From NCBI GenBank assembly GCA_963971285.1, contig OZ020253.1:18798528-18862527 (forward strand): a DNA stretch of 64,000 nucleotides. The letters are read 5' to 3'. Source of the DNA: Astropecten irregularis (taxonomy: Eukaryota > Echinodermata > Asteroidea > Paxillosida > Astropectinidae). A program made the translations under genes and the position numbers. Under the pieces are notes generated by a model. That model saw nothing but the letters and a program-made list of their open reading frames with translations, searched no databases and had not been told where the DNA came from. Below, one piece after another: positions 37,139 to 50,708 of the stretch; within the stretch, counting starts at the first letter, position 1; the number at the start of each line of letters is the position of its first letter.

Positions 37139-40100
37139 GGGTCATTCCGTGTCAAATCAACCAATATCCTGAAAATTGTTACGGGTCACCTCTCCGATTT
37201 GGCTGAAATTCATTTCTAACAATCATCTATATATATAATGAACATATGCAAAATAAAAAATTTCAACTCCAAGTCGTTTCGGAATTAGGGCCTGTCAAAG
37301 TGGGCGTGGTATCACCCTTTAAAAGCGCATGATTCGCATCATTGAAGAAATTGCGTTTTGAAATGTTCTGAAGAGCACTTTTAAAATAAGATACAAAGCT
37401 AAAAACTGGTACCCAGGGTAACTTGCACTCAAGGAACTCAAATCTGGCCTTAAAACAATTGTATCTAATCCCCCTTTGTCGCTACAGGCAGCTCAAAAGA
37501 CAAATTTATTCTGCGGAACTAATTAATTTCCATTTTCAGGCCCCCCTTATACTCAGATTGATGATCAGAAAAGCTTCATATTACATATGTGTATTATAGA
37601 GGTACATATGGTCACCCCTAAGCAAGCATATTGCTCTTACACATTCAAACAAAAATTGGCAATGCTCCAAAGTTGGTTCCAGACAGAAAATATCGAAAAA
37701 ACGCAGAAATTCCCGGTGACCTTTGACCTAGGCAACACTTACCCACCAACTTGAAACTTGCACTATTTATTTTTACATGTCTGATCTACCCCTGGACCAA
37801 ATTTGGTTTTGGAGACTCTTCTCCTTCATGGTGAGACAGCATTTCAAAATTGGGGTATTTTGCCCATTTTCGCAAATCATATCAGTGCTTAAGGATAGGC
37901 CCTATGCACATGCATGGAGGAAGGATCTTTCCATGGAATTACTTTGTCTTTATTGATCCCAAAGTGTTGTAATATGAAAAATACATCACTCTTGTCAGAA
38001 AACAAGGATTAAATTTGATCTTACAGGTGTTTTAGGTATTATTTGAAGATACATACAATGTAGGGTACACAAAATGTGGGCGTGGCAACCCCCCCCCCCA
38101 AAAAAGTGTGTTTTGTATTAAATGTCCTGTACCTACAGATACAAATCTGGCCTCAAAACAAGTGTATCCTACCCAAGAAACAAAGGGATATAAAAGTAAA
38201 GAACTTTTCTCTATAAAAATTAATACAAAGCAGTGGTGTAAAAACACCACAGCTTTCATTGGATACAATAGGCCTACAAAATGAGAATTAATACACAAAA
38301 TAACAAGAGAAAAGGGAGGGATCCACCTTTTAGGCCAGATTTGACTTATCTGGGTGCAAGTTACGTCAAGAGTGATGTAATTTTCATATTAAAACACTAT
38401 GGGATCAATAATGACAATGCAGTTTTCCATATTGCATATATACATGTATAAGGGCAATTCTCCATGGGAGAGGAAAAAATGTCAAAATTAAATCTGTACA
38501 TATTGAACCTTTTTTGTACTTTTACCAGAACACAATTAAATGGGGAATTCAGATCAAAAAACGAAATTGCCAAAAAATGTAAATTTGGGGTAAAAACAGT
38601 GGTTTTTGCAATATATGATTAAAAACGTGCAGATTTGGTAAAAAAATTATTTTTTGAGTATATTTACCTGCTGAGTTACAGGGAAAAGGTTTGATTTATT
38701 TTATAATGTTACATGTTAGCAACATTACTGGGGGTCATAAAAATATATATTATAAATATATATATATTTATATATATAGTGTAGGCTTCAATTTAAAAAT
38801 ATCAATTTTAGCACGTAATTCCGTTACCGAAAAAATGGCAAAAGTTACTTATTTCACAGACTTTCTTGATTTTTTTTCTTGAAATCATGGATGTTAAGAA
38901 GGGCCCTACTATAAACATGAATGAAAAATTAAAACTTAAAAAAAATAATTTCTTGGCATTTTTCCAAGTGGTAACGGAATTACGCAACGGTAACGGAATT
39001 ACGGTAACGGAATTACGCATGCACAAAGTGTATACATTTCCATATACATAACACACAGTTTAAGTTTACGTGGCCAGAGCATGAAGATGTTGAATGTTAT
39101 TGTGACAGCAACCATCACATTGATCCTACCTGAACCCCAGATGGATCTAGACACATCTCTCAATCTACAACATCCAGTAACCATGGTAACTGGTGTTGTT
39201 ATCCACAGATTGGTACAGTCTTGTTACATTTTCCTTTTCAGAGATGCCAACCAGTACAGTTTGAATGTATTTTGCACGTTGAGCTATTGCAATTTTTCAG
39301 AGTAAAGTATGATTTCTGGTGGAAAAACACATTTACTATAAGTATGACTCTTTAAAATGTTCTAAATTGCACAGTTTAGAGCATTTCCCATGTGTACAAC
39401 TATTCCAAGTACACTTTTCTCTCTCAATTCAGCTGCATTTTCAGGTAAATACTATTTTTGCTTCGAAAAATACTGTTACTCTGTCGGGCACATGTACACT
39501 GTATGCCTACTCTTTTTGTGGGCATACTGTAGGCTGCCATCTCTGATTGCTGATCTGAAATTTTTAGAATTCTGTGCATTTTGATAAAATGCTGTTTTCT
39601 GAATGAAGTATAAATTAAGCAAATCCTTAACTAAGCTTGAAACATACTACACCATGCATTGTTTCCATTTGCGTGATTATTAATTATTAAATCTTTAATA
39701 CATTTTTTAACATGGAACAAACCACAGAGTCAAAAGACATGACCAAGAACCAAGCAAATTTGAAACATAACATGCAGTTCATGCATTTGAAATATTTCCA
39801 TTTAAGGCCAGGACACATTAGAGGCAGTCTTATTTGACAATTTTGTTTTCTTTTGCAAGATTATCAATCCATTAAGCCCGTCCTTATATTAGGCCTAATG
39901 CTACCAAAAGTCAGCCAGGGTAAAATTCTCAAACTTGTATAGTGGTGATGTAGGCAATCCTGTGATTGGGCAAAATGTAAAGAGTGGGGCTCAATGTATT
40001 AGTCTATTAATTGGGCAAAATTTAAAATCTTTAAACCAGCAATTGTACCAGCAATGCAGTCATTACCCGACTGCATTTCACCTTGACCTTTGACCTACAA

Positions 40101-41475
40101 AACAAAGCCTAGACATGTTTAGGCCTAAAATTACATTTTGATCTGTTAATTTTCACCTAGCCTATTATGTACATACATGTAGCTTTCCCCAGTGCCATTT
40201 TATAAACCTCTAAAATTTGTATTTTGATGAGTTAATGTTGAATTTAATGTTATGTATTGCGTTTACTGTGTAAACACTATGGCGTAATTCCGTTACCGCC
40301 CAGCCGTAATTCCGTTACCGTGATTAAAATGCAAATTATGAAAAGAGTGATTATTTTTTCAACTTTGCTCTGCATTGTACTTAACAATACCCCTGAACTC
40401 TACAAATAACAGGTAGTGTCCAATTTCAAAATTTCAGAACTTCAGAGAGTTTTATCAATTTATGCAGGAACTCAAATATGCTTGTCCTCGGTCCGTAATT
40501 CCGTTACCGATATTAAGCTCCGCCCCTTAAAGGGTAATCTTTTGGGAATTTTTTTTTTGTAGGGGTCTATCAATTCTATTGGGTCTTGGCTCCCTTTCCA
40601 TGTTTAGATTAGTTGTCTAGCATAGAACATATTTTCTTGGGAAAGAATAATCCCTGACAAAGTGACAAATGGGCGTAATTCCGTTACCGAAGAATCGCCC
40701 ACAATACCTCCATGTGCATAGGGCCTATGCTTAAGCATTGATGTGATTGGCAAAAATGGGCAAAATACCCCAATTTTGAAATGCTGTCTCACCTTGAAGG
40801 AGAAGAGTCTCAAAGACCAAATTTGGTCCAGGGGTAGATCAGACATGTATAAATATATAGTGCAAGTTTCAAGTTGGTGGGTAAGTGTTGCCTAGGTCAA
40901 AGGTCACCAGGAATTTCTGCGTTTTTCCGATATTTTCTGTCTGGAACCAACTTTGGAGCATTGCCAATTTTTGTTTGAATGTGTAAGGGCAATATGCTTG
41001 CTTGAGGATGACCATATGTACCTCTATAATACACATATGTAATATGAAGCTTTTCTGATCATCAATCTGAGTATTAGGGGGGCCTGAAAATGGAAATTAA
41101 TTAGTTCCGCAGAATAAATTTGTCTCTTGAGCTGCCTGTAGAGACAAAGGGGGATTAGATACAATTGTTTTAAGGCCAAATTTGAGTTCCTTGAGTGCAA
41201 TTTACCCTGGGTACCAGTTTTCAGCTTTGTATCTTATTTTAAAGGTGCTCTTCAGAACATTTCAAAACGCAATTTCTTCAATGATGCGAATCGCGCGCTT
41301 TTAAAGGGCGATACCACGCCCACTTTGACAGGCCCTAATTCAGAAACGACTTGGAGTTGACATTTTTTATTTTGCATATGTTCATTATATATATAGATGA
41401 TTGTTAGAAATGAATTTCAGCCAAATCGGAGAGGTGACCCGCAGCCCCATTGGTTGATTTGACACGGAATGACCC
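37139..41475. mobile_element. Family E 4.3-kb foldback element
   Basis: The left arm (37139 to about 37945) and right arm (about 40670 to 41475) are long inverted repeats that match almost base for base over about 800 bp, apart from small gaps. The ends are GGGTCATTCCGTGTCAAATC and its complement. A 4-bp direct repeat ATCA flanks it (37135-37138 and 41476-41479). The middle has eight copies of GGTAACGGAATTACG or its complement at 38814, 38970, 38989, 39003, 40283, 40305, 40494 and 40674. A second, older inverted pair related to the arms is nested at about 37925-38480. No coding region is seen. Confidence 0.85.
38736..38779. repeat. AT microsatellite
   Basis: A run of ATATAT and TATATT repeats inside the family E element. 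Confidence 0.8.
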
Positions 41476-43571
41476 ATCAATACATGACTACGTAAGGAAC
41501 CAAACACTCAAGTGTAGCATTGAATTCACTTGTGCAAGTTGCTTGCCAAACCCCAAGATTGCGGGTCACAGGTTCAAAGCTAGCCCCTGGCCTTTCATTG
41601 TGACAGGAGGGTTTATAAGACACTTAACCCCCTACCTATTCAGAGCTCCATATGTGTCATGTTGCATTTACATGTACAGTAATGGCCGCTTGGTGTGTTC
41701 AGATGGTGAGGCGACGTCACACCCTGTTGCTGTGACAATCTTGAACTTGCTACAATACTTCATGCATACGGAATGAAGGCTCTAGTAAATAAGTAACTCA
41801 CTGCAGTTACGGTACATTAGTTTAGCCAAGCTGGCCGGGATCTTGATATGATAAAGTACCCCTAGATGCACTTGCTGTACAGTTGATGCTTTGTGCATGA
41901 ATAAGACTCACTCGAGACTCTTACCACTCACATTTTCAATGGGTGTGTGCATTTACAATGTACGGTACATTTTTACAGTACATCTTCCCCAAATAAGTTC
42001 CCATTTGTATCATTAAACCAGAGTATTCCTTAACCTGGGGCTGCCTTGCCTCCGGCGGGTAACTCGTTGCTGATTCCCACTACTATACGGGCACTGCCCT
42101 CCGTCATCAGAAAGTAGTCACATCATGTCATGTAATACATCATCTGTCTCAAACCTGAGATTGATCACGGAAGTCTAATAACCCTGCTCGGTTTCCAACT
42201 TTCCCACCCCCTACACTAACCCCAGGTTTCTCCTGTTAACCCTGAGATCTACATCTTTAACCCTTAACCCTGCTCAGAATCGGGAGAGTATGAAATATTT
42301 GGTTTTCCTAACCCAGCAGAGATGCAACTTAAATCAGATTTTAATCTGAAATCAGATTTTTTTTCGCTCTATTTTCCACCAATCTTCTGTGGCACTATCG
42401 TGCGGCGTTTCTACATGCAACATAGAAATGACATAGACAGTCATTTTCAGATTGTTTTGGCATCTAGCTAGTCACATCTCTGACCCAGGGTAGAAAAATG
42501 GTAGTGTGAACACTCCCACTCACCAAGGATTAAGTCTTGCCATTCACATTTTTGTAGTCGTATGTATTTAGAGGGCATGGGAAGATGGCCTAAAGTGAAG
42601 CTGATAACTCTTGATAACCCAGATTCCAGTTCCATCCATGGGACACCTCTGGGATGGTTTCGGGTTAGCCTCCTTTCCAAGCCGCTGTCTCTTGCATTAG
42701 CCTCCTCCTCAAGAGTCCAAATCCCAATCCACCGAGTGCAAGTCACGTACATCGTGACTCAGCCCAAGTCATCAGTCACGAAGGTTGGGCCTGAATCTAG
42801 ACAATTAACATTCAGGCAGGGTTTTTTTTCTCCATGACAATTCGGCTGGCATTTGGATTTGATGATTTTTTTGTCTTTCTCCAATTGGTAAAAAGCTTCT
42901 CGTAAATTCAGAATTCGTAAGCAAACAAAATACGGTTTGAACAGTTGATGTGTAATGTCTAGGATTGGCAATCTATAGTGTGAAGTGCTGAAGCTCTGTT
43001 TCATAAGAAGTAGTTTGGAATCTTCTTCAGATAATGATCTCCAAAAAACTATGGAATTATCCATAGAGAATATGTATTTTCATCATAATAAAAATCACTC
43101 AGGAAGAACAATATTCTTTCCAAGTCCAAGTAGGAATATCATACAATGACAATGATCTTATAGTTTATTGAAAATTAGTGTGGCAATTCCACAGTACTAA
43201 CATATGTTACCTGTTAAGTGGCTTTGACCTATTCCTTGATCAATCATTCTTGAAAGACTCCAATTTAAAAATGTCTTATTGGAATCAGCAAGTAAACCAC
43301 AAATGGATCCTTGAAATTCATGCAAATATGCACAAAAAAGAGGTAACTACATTACAAAATATCCTAAAACTGTGGAAATTCCCCCAAAAGGAATTTTCAC
43401 AATATAATTTAGGAATTATCTTACATTTAGGAACAAACAATCTTTCTGAGTCAAAGATAGGAAATATGATATTGATAATAATTGTCTAATCTGTGATGCT
43501 GTCTCAATTTGTGTCAATTTCCCCTCTTCAAAATCTCAACTTATTTTGTAATTTTCCTTCTCTCTTTGCAG

Positions 43572-43773
43572 CTGTTGCCATCAGATTCCCCAGCTTCCAG
43601 AGTCATTCCTACATGGAGTTCCCAACTCCTCTGGGCTTGTACCGTACATTCCAGATCAGACTGGACTTCAAGCCTGAGTCCCTGGACGGGCTCTTGCTCT
43701 TCTGCGGAGAGCAGGACAACGCGGACAGCGACTTCTTCTCACTCGGACTCGTGGATGGCAAGATGAAGTTCAT
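43572..43773 (+). CDS. Exon 4: first part of laminin G domain
   Basis: Encodes the end of codon 255 through the first two bases of codon 322. The sequence opens a LamG beta-sandwich: IRFPSFQSHSYMEFP, then the hallmark strand FQIRLDFKPESLDGLLLFC, then DFFSLGLVDGKMKF. The spacing matches laminin G domains of agrin, perlecan and pikachurin. The cysteine after LLLF is not usual in agrin LamG1 but, as I recall it, is found in pikachurin. The acceptor is a strong pyrimidine tract ending in TTTGCAG, and the donor is GTGAGT. It enters in phase 1 and leaves in phase 2. The exon is clearly richer in GC and in C-ending codons than the intron around it. Confidence 0.92.
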
Positions 43774-43861
43774 GTGAGTTTTATTTCATTGAAGATTCGA
43801 TCGTGGAATAACCATTAGGGAAACTGACTGGATTAATTTTAGGTTATTGGAAGTTTTAAAA

Positions 43862-44265
43862 AGAAATGTTGACTGGAGCGGGATTCGAACCTGTGACACC
43901 GGTGCTCTACTATCTATATGTATATCTTAAGGATCATTTACACGCAACATTAACCTTCAGTGCTGGAAATACAGCAGTATGTGAGAGAAGGGAATGGATT
44001 ATTCATTGCTTTAAGTACAGATAAGGAAAAAGGTGATCAAAGTCATGCGATGTCGTAATGCTTGTAGCGACGTTTCGGCTGCTGAAACTGCTAGGCTTCA
44101 TCAGGCAACTGATGAGTACAATATGAGAGGTTTCATGGCTTCTGACTCAGTGACTGGCAAACAAACAAAAATAATTTGGGATGCTACCAACATAGGGCTG
44201 GGTAGCTCAGTTGGTATCGCAGGTTCGATTCCCACTCCAATCAATTTGTTTATTATTTTGTAAAT
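43862..44265. repeat. SINE-1-like composite with opposed tRNA-like ends
   Basis: The left end (43870-43915) is a minus-strand tRNA-like head with a GGTTCGAATCCCGCTCCAGT tail. The right end (44155-44250) is a plus-strand head with AGCTCAGTTGG and GGTTCGATTCC. Between them is a GTTTCGGC...TTCATCAGG segment (44072-44104) also seen, deleted, at 49687-49735. The unit lies directly downstream of exon 4. Confidence 0.55.
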
Positions 44266-46774
44266 GTTAGATTCACTTCCACTTGCCTGTGAAAGGCAGT
44301 TGGGATACTTGATTCACAAGGGCCACTTAAATGATTGCTTGAAAAAAATTGACAGGAATGAGTAAGTGGCCAGAATTGGCAGGTGGCTTTAGATTGTGCG
44401 ATTATCACAATGGATTAGTGGCCACAGTGGACAAGAGGTGAACAAAAGGGATCGGTGCCGAAAACGGCCTGCAAAACTGCTGCTGTAGCGCCGCAATTGC
44501 AGCAACATTTGACAGATGTAGGCACAATGGAATATGGTGGTTGCAGTTGACAGGTAGACGAGATTTATTACTCCATGGCCACAAGGAATAACATGGTACT
44601 TTATGAACTTTAGGCCTTTTCAGAAGCCAAAACAACCAGGTGCCCATAACAGATGGGCTTGAAGCCAGGTGTCAAAAAATGGCAGGACAGTAACCAGTGG
44701 CCTTATTAGACAAATTATTAGAAGAATGGCCGCTACTATTGTCCCAAACTTCATGTACTGTACAAGACCTGGGCTGGATTTCACTAAACACTAAGTCTTT
44801 AGATGAGTTGTCAATATCACCACAGTTATTTGTATTGTGACACCACACTTTGCCTAAGATGGATTCACATTTAAGGTTAGTCTTATTGTTTCGTGAAAGA
44901 GAAAAATTTGAGATACTGGTAAATCGTTGGTTTTTTTTGTACCAATTGCGAAACAATGGTAATCAAATAAGCAAAGCACAATAAACTACATACACAAAAC
45001 TTGATACAACTGCCATGCGCGTATATTTTGTCTAAAAATATTATTGACTACAGAAACTGTAACACTCCCTGTTTGTACACAAGGCACAAGAATCTATATT
45101 CAGCTTGTCACTTAGTGAGGGATGAAGAGGCTAGAGTTCCCAACAAGAAGAAACAAGTCCATGAACAAATAAACGGCCAAGCCGGCAAGGGGGAGACTTG
45201 GGCCCCAAATTCTGGGTTGTATAAACACCGAATCCCAACAATATTCATGCTTTGACATGCCACTGTGGCTGGCCTGTGTACGATTTAACAAAAGGGTTTT
45301 CCAGACCCAACCTGTACAACCAGAGCACTCCAGCCTGGCCTTAAATATCCTCTGATCCTTTACCATAATAGCCACAGGCCTCTCAGACATTGTTACCGAC
45401 CAAGAGCGGGGGTTGGAGGGGATACTGTTACTCTTATAAGGAACGAAGCCGTACAAGTGCTCCCGACGGGACTAGCAGATAACATCGATGACATCAGCTG
45501 AAGATAAAGCATCCCCATCGAGAGCCTTTGCACCTTACCGTAAACACCCACCACTGCACCGCCCGGGTGCCGCCGGACCAACCGGGGATTCATTTCTTAA
45601 GAGTCCCCTCATTCCAAGTCTTTAATAACGTAATCCGATAAAAATGGGGCTATTTAGCGGGAAAGCCTGCCCTCAGGGGTCAGAGGAACTAGATGAAGTT
45701 TTCGGAGACTGTTACAAGAAGCAAAAGGAAAGATGTCTGTGGGCATTGACTGAGGGACTTGGCGGTCTGATTGCGACAAAATATTGCTACAAAATGAAAC
45801 ACTCTGAACGGATTTCATATCCTCTCCAGGGGGTTTTCTCCTATCGGTCGATTAATCGGCCGCCAGATCGGCCACTAAATCGGCCACTAAATCCTCCTCA
45901 TTTCCCACCTCATTGTTGACGGATTCTGATAGTGGAGCTTTAGAGGGCAACCTGATTTTCTTTCATTCACTGTTCCAAATTTCTGTTTCCGTTTATTTGA
46001 TTGATAGACGCAAATATGAAACAAATTTATTTGGTATCCAAAGATCTTTATCAAAATCCGTTGCAAGGAACTCGGGCGTATTGCGGCGGCTACAAATAAT
46101 GAAGATTTCCCTTGACGTCCTTCATTATTTCATTTATTTGGACAGTTGGAAGAAATATTGATCAGATTTGATTTGCCCAAAGAAATCTACTGATTAAAAC
46201 AAAATGAAGAAATGTCACAGGGCAAAAGGCATTAAAGATGCACTGCCCAGATTTTGCCCAATTTCAGCGTTTTCATTTTAGCAGCAAAAAAGTGCACACA
46301 CTTTACATCACTCCTCAGATTTTGTGTTTTGTTTTTAAATGCGATATTAATTCAAAAGCTTGTATTTTTCAAGACTTTGAGCAAATAACCTTTGTATTAT
46401 TTCACTTTTTCATTGTTAAATTTGATAAAAAAATACAAAAACATACAAACAAAATATTGAATTCATTGTCGCGTTTCCTTACATGTACATGTATTTGCCA
46501 AATTTTAGCATCACCACTCAAAGGCAACAGATCACAAACTTAGGGACATACAGCACAGTGAGCACACATCCTTTTTCATACACTGTATGACATGTGGGAC
46601 TGTAGCACATAATTGTTCCTGTTTAAGTGGAGAAAACGTCAAACCACACAAGCACCAGCTATAGTCACAATTTTATACAATTTCTAGTTTTTTCTGATCT
46701 ATTTTCTTTTAAATTCCTGCTAAAAATATACTGAACATGGAAATAATAGTTTTAGTATGAATAGAAAAATAATA

Positions 46775-46905
46775 AAAACCAATCAAAGATAATTGACAGT
46801 TTGGGACAAGTCTGCCAACATAGGGATGGATAGCTCAGTTTGAAGAGCACTGCTAACAATTTCCCTGTGGTCTCAAATTCCAATCCTGACTTTTTTTCCA
46901 CCTTC
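46775..46905 (+). repeat. SINE-1 (tRNA-derived), decayed
   Basis: The leader TCTGCCAACATAGGGATGGA and the A box TAGCTCAGTTTGAAGAGCAC are clear. The B box has decayed to CAAATTCCAATCC. Confidence 0.6.
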
Positions 46906-47552
46906 CAATGAATTACATGTAAAAATACATTACTAAGTCTTAAAAGAAAATTGAATCGATTTAGCATTCAGACCGTCATCATTATGGGTGTGAGATCAGC
47001 GGTCTGAAAAGGAAATGAAAACATACAGTCTCCCTTTGAGGTGCAAATTACAGCTAGGCAGATGACGTTGCCTGCTCACCGTTGCTGCTAGCAGCTATTT
47101 TCCAATTTACTTCCTCTCTATCCTCGGAGTGACTACGGATATTATCCTCACCTCCCCGGGTCACCCCCTACCGCTGCAGATTCATTTATCTGGTTTAATT
47201 TAGCTCAGGGAATCTATTGATATTTCAATGAAAGTGTCCGTTACCTCCAAGACGTCACTTGAGGTCGCTGATGAGTTTGCGGGCGGATCTTCGGCGAGGA
47301 GAAAGATTCCAGTTAAGATAGTTTCAGGGCGGCTTCTGGGGGCTAGAGAGACATCCTAGTGTTTTGCTTTCTGTTCTCGAAGTCAGGTCCTCAAAGGAAA
47401 ACAATTTCATTCATCAGTTCAGGAGAACTTTTGGACCAATACCCTCTTAATAAGTTAGATTTAAGGCTATGCATGGCAGAAGTACATAAGGTAATTGATT
47501 TTGTTTGCAGTATTAACACCATGAGACATAAATTATACTCTTTTTATAAGTT

Positions 47553-47613
47553 GGGTGGCTCTAAAAAGAGCTGGTTAAACTTGTTTCGGCCATTGTGCTC
47601 TGGCTGTCTTCAG
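47553..47613 (-). repeat. Covarying hairpin motif, copy 2
   Basis: Minus strand: CTGAAGA, stem AGCCA and TGGCC (one mismatch) around the loop GAGCACAA, then GAAAC. A second hairpin (GGCTCT...AGAGCT on the plus strand) follows. Confidence 0.5.
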
Positions 47614-47836
47614 AAGAATGCTGAACTCTCTTTTTAATAGAGGTTGTGCATCGCAGGTTGTGCTGACGTTTTGAAAAAGCCTAGAAATATCTCTTAGCTA
47701 GAGTTGAAATCAGAAGTTGAAAAAATCCTTCTTTGGCAGATGTGCCAGCTTGTATTAGTTGTAAAGTGACAAAGTTAAGTAATAGGTTTTGCGGTAACAC
47801 CATGTGACATATATTTGTCTCTATTGTGAGTGTGGG

Positions 47837-47897
47837 GTGGCTCTGAAAGGAGCTGGTTAACTCAACGTTTTGGCCAGTATGCTCTGGCCGTCTTCAG
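47837..47897 (-). repeat. Covarying hairpin motif, copy 3
   Basis: Minus strand: CTGAAGA, perfect stem GGCCA and TGGCC around the loop GAGCATAC, then AAAACGTTGAG. A GCTCC...GGCTC second hairpin is present. Confidence 0.55.
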
Positions 47898-49294
47898 GAG
47901 AATGCTGCAGCTGTGAGGTGGAGACTGGACTAGTAGTTCCATTGCAGACCTGGTATAAACTGCTGTAAAGTGAGAGTTTAAGAGTGACATATCATTCAGA
48001 ATGTGAACATTTTGAGACAAAGTTTTAAGTTGGATTTTCAAAGATGAAACTCCTGCAAATTTTCCTTGCCATGTCTAGTCGATTACAATTCTTGAAGATT
48101 TCAAGAAAGATAATCTGAAAATCAATTTGTTTTATGCAAACTCTCCACTAATCATTGACAAGACTGATTGCCTGTTTCTGTCAGTCGTAGTCTTCTAAAG
48201 ATTATGCCACCCGTCATATTTACAAACAGGATGATTTAGGGCGGGAACTTCGGACCATGGTACAATGACTTCAAGATCTGTCTGGTCTAGTCATTGATTG
48301 ATTGCCACATTGCTGGAATTTTACTGTCTATTGGAGAAGTCTGCCAAGCAAACAGTATGCATATTTTCATCAAGGAACCTAACATGCATGAACTTGTCCT
48401 TATAAATTCTAAATCCTCTCGAGAAAGTTCTCAACTTTCAACTTTTTTCATGCTGTGCCTATTTACATCCTAAGTGATGCTTACTCCTTTCGATTTTCTT
48501 TTCTTAAAGTTTGTTGCGGAGTGTTTGTTTGTGGTTGAAACAGCTTATCAACAAAGAGGGTAATTTGTGAGGGATTCATGGAGTAGTTGCCAGACTAGTT
48601 AAATTTTTAATGAGGTATTGGCCCAAGATTCATTCAGGGAAAACTGGCTGGTTGGTCCAGTATTTTGTCTGCGTTTGTGTTTGTTGTGTGCTTGGATTAG
48701 TGTGGATTATGGCCATGCATGATGACTCCATTATTCCCACTGTCTTGAATCATTCCCATTTACTTAATAAGGCCAGGGGGTCCTCATAGGCACAAAGGTA
48801 CAGTCTACCCCGCTCTGAGCCGTCTTTAGACCTCACCTCATTGTGCTGCCTCCTCTGACTAGAGTTTAATCCTAATCTCGGAGATAACAGCATCTTGAGA
48901 GAAGCTGAAGACCTGGGATGCCACAAAGGATCGTCTTTCCAGGTGAATTCACTTCAATTCCTCATCTGAGAGATTGTTTCTGTTCTACGCTGATCGGAAT
49001 GAACAAGATGTACTTTACCTGTCTCAATTGAAGCTTACCGTCAAAGGCTTAGTTAGGAAGGAGTCCCGCCCCATTTCCTCTTAAGCACCACCTCTCTTTT
49101 TCAATTTATTTTTTTTTTGGCTATGCTGTCAGTGATTTTTTCAAAGAAAGATTTGAGGCTTTGCATGGTGACAATTGGTATGTGGATAGGTTTGTGGAAA
49201 CACCCTGTAATATTTGTTCGTCGTCACTTTTCGTACTTTAATAGTTTTTGTCAATCTATCCACCAGTCCAACACCAAATTTATTTTTAAAAATA

Positions 49295-49405
49295 CAAGTA
49301 ATAAACTGCTGCAAACTGCACATCAGCCAAAATAATGACCTGAAATTTATGCTTGGAGTTAGGAGGGCCTGACTCATTTTGATCCTAACAGGATCTTTAT
49401 CGAAA
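49295..49405. repeat. Family A half element
   Basis: Left half: AAGTAATAAACTGCTGCAAA tail, GGAGTTAGGAGGGCCTGACT arm and one AACAGGATCTTTATC unit. Confidence 0.7.
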
Positions 49406-49484
49406 GTTATTTTATTTAAAAAAAAGAAAGAAATGCTTTTATCTCAACCCTTTCCTTACCATGGGAAATTTGATCTGACAGCAC

Positions 49485-49735
49485 ATTGAAAGATGAACGG
49501 AGAAAAATTTACTGGAGCGGGATTCGAACCTGCGACCCAGAATTCCGTACCGGCACTCTATCAACTATCCAGCCCTATAATGGAATGTTGGCGTCGAGTC
49601 CTCCATGTCTAGGTTTGTGACAGAGTACTTACAACTTATATGGGCTGAGTACTGCACTGAGGACAAGTACATTTGTTGTGCATTTGTTGCCTGATGAAGA
49701 CTAGCAGTTCCAGCAACACGACATCGCGTGACTTA
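49485..49735 (-). repeat. SINE-1 head with associated body segment
   Basis: A minus-strand tRNA-like head with GGTTCGAATCCCGCTCCAGT at 49500-49575. A body-like piece follows at 49687-49735 (TGCCTGATGAAGACTAGCAG), shared with the 44072-44104 region. Confidence 0.55.
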
Positions 49736-50708
49736 GAACACCTTTTTGCCTTATCTGACAAGTACATTGCTGAAGAGTCCAAGTTGAGTGCAGCGCTGAG
49801 TTCGAGTATCAACGTCCGATTCCACGTCCGAGTACATTCACACTACCAATTCATTACTAAAAGATGCAGTTCATCACAGTTGTCGCAACTCTCTTTTTGT
49901 CGAACTCTCTACATGAGAAAACTCTTTATAAAGGTGCTAACCCATCACCCCCAAAAATTAGTACGACCAACCCCAAAATTGTAACAAAACAGCCTCAAAA
50001 TTCCCACAGCCAGCCTGTCATTCACTTCTCCAACCATCCCATGACTGCCACACTCTCTCTCGCTATTCCATTACCGATTTTCTTTCAGTCAAAATTGATT
50101 TTAGACAAGTGCTTCAGGCTCAAACCTCATGACATGCATTGCAAAGGTAAAAAACTATTTTTTAACACCAGACTAATGGGGGTGAAAGGAATTATAAATG
50201 GATTATATCACAAATAGAAAATGTACATTTACTGTAAATGTGTGAAATATTGTGCACGCCTTCCCTGTGGCGCTTACATCCATCAATCGTAGATGTATTG
50301 TTAAGGCTTCATGCGTTGGGAAGTGCTTAAGTAATTGGAGTCACACTACTTCGTTTCCACTTCAAGGTGAATCGTGGCTTAAATTGTGGAAGATTTTCTT
50401 CAAGTGATTTTATTCGGCGGAGAAGGGTATTCACTGTAGGAACTGCACGTCAATGTTTCAGACGACACCCGTGGGCGTCCAGTGTGTCATCATCATGGTA
50501 TGACGTGGTACGAGCTGTTGTGTTGACCAGTTGTGGACAGGTCAGGCCGGTGCTTGGCAGCTGATGTAACCCACACAGCAGGGGTCACTCTCTGGCCGGC
50601 TGACGTCTGAAAACCCCACGAGCTCCATTTCGGTATTCCATCCACAGCATCATGTGTTATTGCATCGTTGGTGCCTTGGTGGCTCTTGTGTTTCCATTTC
50701 CAAGTCTC

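Larger units (their letters stand above)
31319..43571 (+). other. Intron 3 (12.3 kb), mostly mobile-element sequence
   Basis: GT-AG intron between the EGF triplet and the laminin G exons. It holds two SINE-2 copies, a family C copy, two small family D copies and the 4.3-kb foldback element at 37139-41475. A GC-richer, repeat-free patch at about 35460-35720 stands out, but it has no splice-bounded reading frame. No feature is seen in about 32200-33000, 34150-35450 or 41800-43570. Confidence 0.75.

Noticed and set aside
44072-44104. GTTTCGGC...TTCATCAGG segment as a further copy of the covarying hairpin
   Set aside because: The sequence between CTGATGA and GAAAC (minus strand) does not form the stem, so it cannot count as support.
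45112-45456. 114-residue frame on the minus strand
   Set aside because: No domain or splice pattern; antisense inside a long intron with no support.
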